Shown here: piece after piece, positions 61,165 through 64,000 of the stretch
How the letters are laid out: every line of letters begins with the position of its first letter
How positions within the stretch are numbered: the first letter of the stretch is position 1
Source: Thalassobaculum fulvum
GTDB lineage: Bacteria; Pseudomonadota; Alphaproteobacteria; Thalassobaculales; Thalassobaculaceae
Length of the DNA: 64,000 nucleotides
Assembly (NCBI RefSeq): GCF_014652915.1
Contig: NZ_BMZS01000006.1
Location: forward strand, 62,001 to 126,000
Reading direction: 5' to 3'
Position numbers and translations under genes: made by a program
The notes under the pieces: generated by a model
What the model was told of the DNA's origin: nothing
Databases searched by the model: none
The model's input: only the letters and a program-made list of their open reading frames with translations

Positions 61165-63368
61165 GCGGTCACCCCTGCTCGTTCGATCCGGTCGTGCAGC
61201 GCCATCCGCAGCCGCGCCGCCGCTTCCGCCAGGGCGTCGATCTCCGGCCCGGCCTCTCCGGTCGCGGCCTCGAGGTCGGCGCAGGCCGCAGCCATCGCCG
61301 CCGCCCCGACCGACGCCGCGGCACCGCGCAAGGCGTGCGCCGCCGCCTTGCGCGCGGCAGCGTCCGGACTCTGCGATATCGCGTTCAGGCCCTCGTCCAG
61401 CCGCACCGCGAAGCGGGCCAGCACCGCCGCCGTCATCGCCGCCTCGCCGCCGCACATGGCCTCCAGCTCGGACGTATCGAGGACGCCGACCGACTCGTCA
61501 ACGGCTCCGGCCGCCGCTGCCGTCCCCGGGTCCGGCGCGACGCTCGACAGCACGGGGGCCAGGCGGTCGAGGGTGACCGGCTTCACCAGCACCCGGTCGG
61601 CTCCCGCCCGTCGGGCCCGGTCGATCTCCTCGGGCAGGCCGGACGCCGTCATCATCACCACCAGGGGGCGGACCCGCGCGAACCGCGGGTCGCCGTGCAG
61701 GGCGGTCAGCAGGCCGAGGCCGTCCAATTCCGGCATGTGCCAGTCCGTCACCAGCACCCGCCAGCGCTCGGGCTCCGCCCGCCAGGCCTCGAGTGCCTCC
61801 GCCCCGTCGGCGACGATGGTGGCGCGGCAGCCGAGCCGTTCGAGCTGGCGCCCGACCACCCAGCGGTTGGTCGGGTCGTCGTCGGCGACCAGCACGTCGA
61901 GGCCGAGCACGGCATCCCCGGCCGGCGCGCTCCGCTCCGGCACCGTCAGATCCGAGGCCGGCAGCGGAACCACCACCGTGAAGGTGCTGCCCCGCCCCGG
62001 CGCGCTTGCGACGCCCAGCGTGCCGCCCATGAGTTCGGCCAGCTCGCGGGCGATCGAGAGCCCGAGCCCGGTCCCGCCGAACCGGCGCGTCGTCGAGGCG
62101 TCGGCCTGTTCGAACGGGTTGAACAGCCGGGCGAGGGCGTCCGCGGCGATGCCGATTCCGGAATCCGTCACCCGGATCGCCACCCGGTCGCCGCCACCGG
62201 GCGCCGGGGCGGCCGCGATCGACACCCCGCCCCGCTCGGTGAACTTCACGGCATTGCCGCACAGGTTCAGCAGGATCTGCCGCAGCCGCGCCTCGTCGCC
62301 GGCCACCACCGGCGGCAGCGCGCCCGACACCTCGACCGACAGCGACAGCCCCTTGGCCCGGGCGGACGGCCGCACCACGTCGGCGACCCCGGCCAGCAGG
62401 TCGGCGAGCACGAACGGTGCGGCGACGATCTCCAGCTTGCCGGCCTCGATCTTCGACTGGTCGAGGATCTGGTTGAGAAGTTCCAGCAGCGCACCGCCGG
62501 ACCGGCGGATGACCGAGACCATGTCGCGCTGGTCGTCGGCGAGCGGGCTGGACTCCAGCAGCTCGGCGGTCGCCAGCACGCCGTTCATCGGCGTCCGGAT
62601 CTCGTGGCTGACGGTGGCGAGAAACCGCGACTTGGCGGCGTTCGAGGCCTCGGCGGCCCGCCGCGCGGCCGCCAGCATGCGCTCGCGCTCGAGCCGGAAG
62701 GCCATGGTACGGCGCACGAACGCCACCGCCACGGCGCCGGCGACGGCGATCAGCACGACGCCCACGGTGGAGGCGTACAGCCCGATGCGGCGATACGACT
62801 CCGCGCTGTCGGAGACATCCAGATAGGCCTCGAACGCCCCGACGACGCGTCCGTCGGTCCGCCGGTGGTCGCGCACCGGCACGTAGGTCTCGGCGACGAT
62901 GCCGACGATCTCGCCGTCCGGCCCCCTGGTCTCCTCGAAGACCGCGTGCGGGCTGCCGCGCAGCACCTCGCTCGCCCAGTAGCCTGAGACGTTGACGCGG
63001 CCCAGCTCGGCCGGGTCCGAGGCGGCGATAACCCGGCCATCGCGATCCCAGATCAGGAACGCCTTGAGCCCGCCGATGCGGGACGCGAGGTCGATGGTGC
63101 GCCGGTCGCGTTCCGACAGCTGACCGCCGTCGAACACCGTGTCGACGGTCTCCAGGGAGTCGAGCAGGCCGTTGGTCCAGCGCAGCCCCTTGGCGATCGC
63201 GTCGTGCTCCAGCAGCGTGGTCTGGATCCGGTCGACCGCCACCACCAGCAGCACGGCGGCCAGACCCAGCACCCCGACGATCAGCACGATCAGCGCACGC
63301 GGCCCCAGCTCGCCCTGCAGCATCCCGCCGGTCGCACCGGTTGACGGATCGGTTCCCTCGGCCGACAC
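61161..63368 (-). CDS. Hybrid sensor histidine kinase (kinase-REC-Hpt)
   Basis: A 735-residue membrane kinase. Transmembrane helices at about 25-47 and 197-220 enclose a periplasmic sensor with a double-Cache/LapD-like look (KAFLIWDRDGRVIAASDP). The kinase core has H255 in ATVSHEIRTPMNG, then LNLCGNAVKF, DSGIGI and GGTGLGLSIAREL. The receiver domain (about 493-610) has phosphoacceptor D542 in VLVTDWHMPELDG. The C-terminal Hpt has H678 in AAHALRGAA. The layout is a full internal phosphorelay delivering to the downstream receiver protein. The signal is unknown. Confidence 0.92.
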   Translation of the reverse strand: MSAEGTDPSTGATGGMLQGELGPRALIVLIVGVLGLAAVLLVVAVDRIQTTLLEHDAIAKGLRWTNGLLDSLETVDTVFDGGQLSERDRRTIDLASRIGGLKAFLIWDRDGRVIAASDPAELGRVNVSGYWASEVLRGSPHAVFEETRGPDGEIVGIVAETYVPVRDHRRTDGRVVGAFEAYLDVSDSAESYRRIGLYASTVGVVLIAVAGAVAVAFVRRTMAFRLERERMLAAARRAAEASNAAKSRFLATVSHEIRTPMNGVLATAELLESSPLADDQRDMVSVIRRSGGALLELLNQILDQSKIEAGKLEIVAAPFVLADLLAGVADVVRPSARAKGLSLSVEVSGALPPVVAGDEARLRQILLNLCGNAVKFTERGGVSIAAAPAPGGGDRVAIRVTDSGIGIAADALARLFNPFEQADASTTRRFGGTGLGLSIARELAELMGGTLGVASAPGRGSTFTVVVPLPASDLTVPERSAPAGDAVLGLDVLVADDDPTNRWVVGRQLERLGCRATIVADGAEALEAWRAEPERWRVLVTDWHMPELDGLGLLTALHGDPRFARVRPLVVMMTASGLPEEIDRARRAGADRVLVKPVTLDRLAPVLSSVAPDPGTAAAAGAVDESVGVLDTSELEAMCGGEAAMTAAVLARFAVRLDEGLNAISQSPDAAARKAAAHALRGAAASVGAAAMAAACADLEAATGEAGPEIDALAEAAARLRMALHDRIERAGVTA

Positions 63369-63449
63369 GCGGCTCTCCTTCCCTTGGCCCGTTCACAACC
63401 CTCGCAGACGGGCCGGGTCGCGCGAATGACCTGCCTCAATACCCGCCCG

Positions 63450-64000
63450 TCAATGGCGTCCCGGCAGCGGCGGGTCGACGTCGTCGGGGATCGGGTTGAC
63501 GAACGGCATGCCCGCCAGGCGCCTGCTGAAGTCCGCCCTGGCGCGCTCGACCAGGGCCGGGTCGCGGATCAGCTCGGCCGCGGTCGAAGCCATGATCTTG
63601 GCGGCGTGCTCCATGCCCTTGTGGGCGGCCGGCGCCTTGCCCTGGGCGACCAGCTGCCAGGAATGCCCCGGCGTGCCGATCGCCACCGTGGCGCCGCGCA
63701 TCTGCACGGTCGGCACCACCCAGCTGACGGTGCCGACGTCGGTCGACCCGACCGAGCTGCCGTCGCCGGCGCCGAGCGGGTAGATCCGGTCGACCAGCGA
63801 CAGCCCCGGGCGCGGCGCCATGCCGAAGCGCTGGAACGACGCGGCGATGTCCTCGTCGCTGAGAGTGGCCTGGAACTGCGCGGCGAACGCCCGGTCGGCC
63901 TCGTCGAAGGGCGGCGGCCCGAGCCGCTCCAGATGGCTGTGCATGAGCTCCTCCAGGGGCGTATTGCCGACCAGGTTGGCGTCGCCGCTGACGATCCGGC
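63450..64000 (-). CDS. AbgB-like M20 amidohydrolase, C-terminal part (runs off the window)
   Basis: The frame stays open to the right edge, so the N-terminal two thirds lie outside. The visible 182 residues or so contain GSTDVGTVSWVVPTVQ and IGTPGHSWQLVAQGKAPAAHKGME, hallmarks of the AbgB subunit (p-aminobenzoyl-glutamate hydrolase) of the M20D peptidase family; the His in HSWQ and in AHKG are conserved. The real start is beyond base 64000 (residues upstream of an internal ATG at 63944 still match the family). It converges toward nothing on its left; the hybrid kinase gene follows on the same strand after 81 bp. Confidence 0.87.
   Translation of the reverse strand, partial: RIVSGDANLVGNTPLEELMHSHLERLGPPPFDEADRAFAAQFQATLSDEDIAASFQRFGMAPRPGLSLVDRIYPLGAGDGSSVGSTDVGTVSWVVPTVQMRGATVAIGTPGHSWQLVAQGKAPAAHKGMEHAAKIMASTAAELIRDPALVERARADFSRRLAGMPFVNPIPDDVDPPLPGRH

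Overview
The window looks like a chromosomal segment of a high-G+C alphaproteobacterium, most probably a Rhodospirillales-type denitrifier. The clues are strongly G/C-ending codons, frequent ATGA start/stop overlaps, a complete nosRZDFYLX cluster with pseudoazurin, a ubiTUV set, an EutB/EutC pair, Fnr/FixK- and NnrR-type boxes and a Liv-type ABC transporter. The species cannot be named from sequence alone, and no rRNA, tRNA or CRISPR array was seen.

Layout. 0-11.4 kb: a low-oxygen-flavoured block. It holds a truncated YjdF-like gene, a small gene plus a DUF3775 gene behind a perfect Fnr box, a SufS-like desulfurase coupled to a PrimPol-type primase, an Ntn-hydrolase, an internally deleted flavin reductase and a Crp/Fnr regulator. 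A five-gene operon follows (acyl-CoA synthetase, E1 alpha, E1 beta, E2, acyl carrier protein), divergent from a SpoIIAA-like gene across a second perfect Fnr box, and then ybaK. 11.4-15.9 kb: an A+T-richer island with a two-gene SIR2-HerA anti-phage system and a probable 37-codon gene with its own terminator. A 22-base near-perfect inverted repeat bounds the island. 15.9-20.1 kb: Lrp regulator, ribbon-helix-helix protein, HAD phosphatase, degenerate EAL protein and pyrD.

20.2-37.7 kb: a denitrification and anaerobic-respiration supercluster. It contains nosRZDFYLX, a ferritin-like protein, pseudoazurin, mog, a DUF2249 protein, ubiT/ubiU/ubiV, ubiD/ubiX and an NnrS-like membrane protein. Three control regions here carry the same kind of 14-bp TTG-N8-CAA dyad, which suggests one NO-responsive regulator. 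N2O reduction, its copper electron donor, molybdopterin maturation and O2-independent ubiquinone synthesis would then be switched on together.

38-43 kb: amino-acid/ectoine-type catabolism (eutB, eutC, an Lrp regulator, a class III aminotransferase and a DUF1445 hydro-lyase). 43-46 kb: a 1029-residue RTX protein with an N-terminal DUF4347 domain. 46-51 kb: an AraC regulator, a receiver-only response regulator, a 2-TM protein and an SLC5-STAC-histidine kinase fusion. 51-56 kb: a livKHMGF transporter. 56-64 kb: an XRE/ScfR-like regulator, a TetR/NmrA pair with visible operators, a SelA-fold PLP protein, a hybrid histidine kinase with its response regulator, and a truncated AbgB-like M20 hydrolase.
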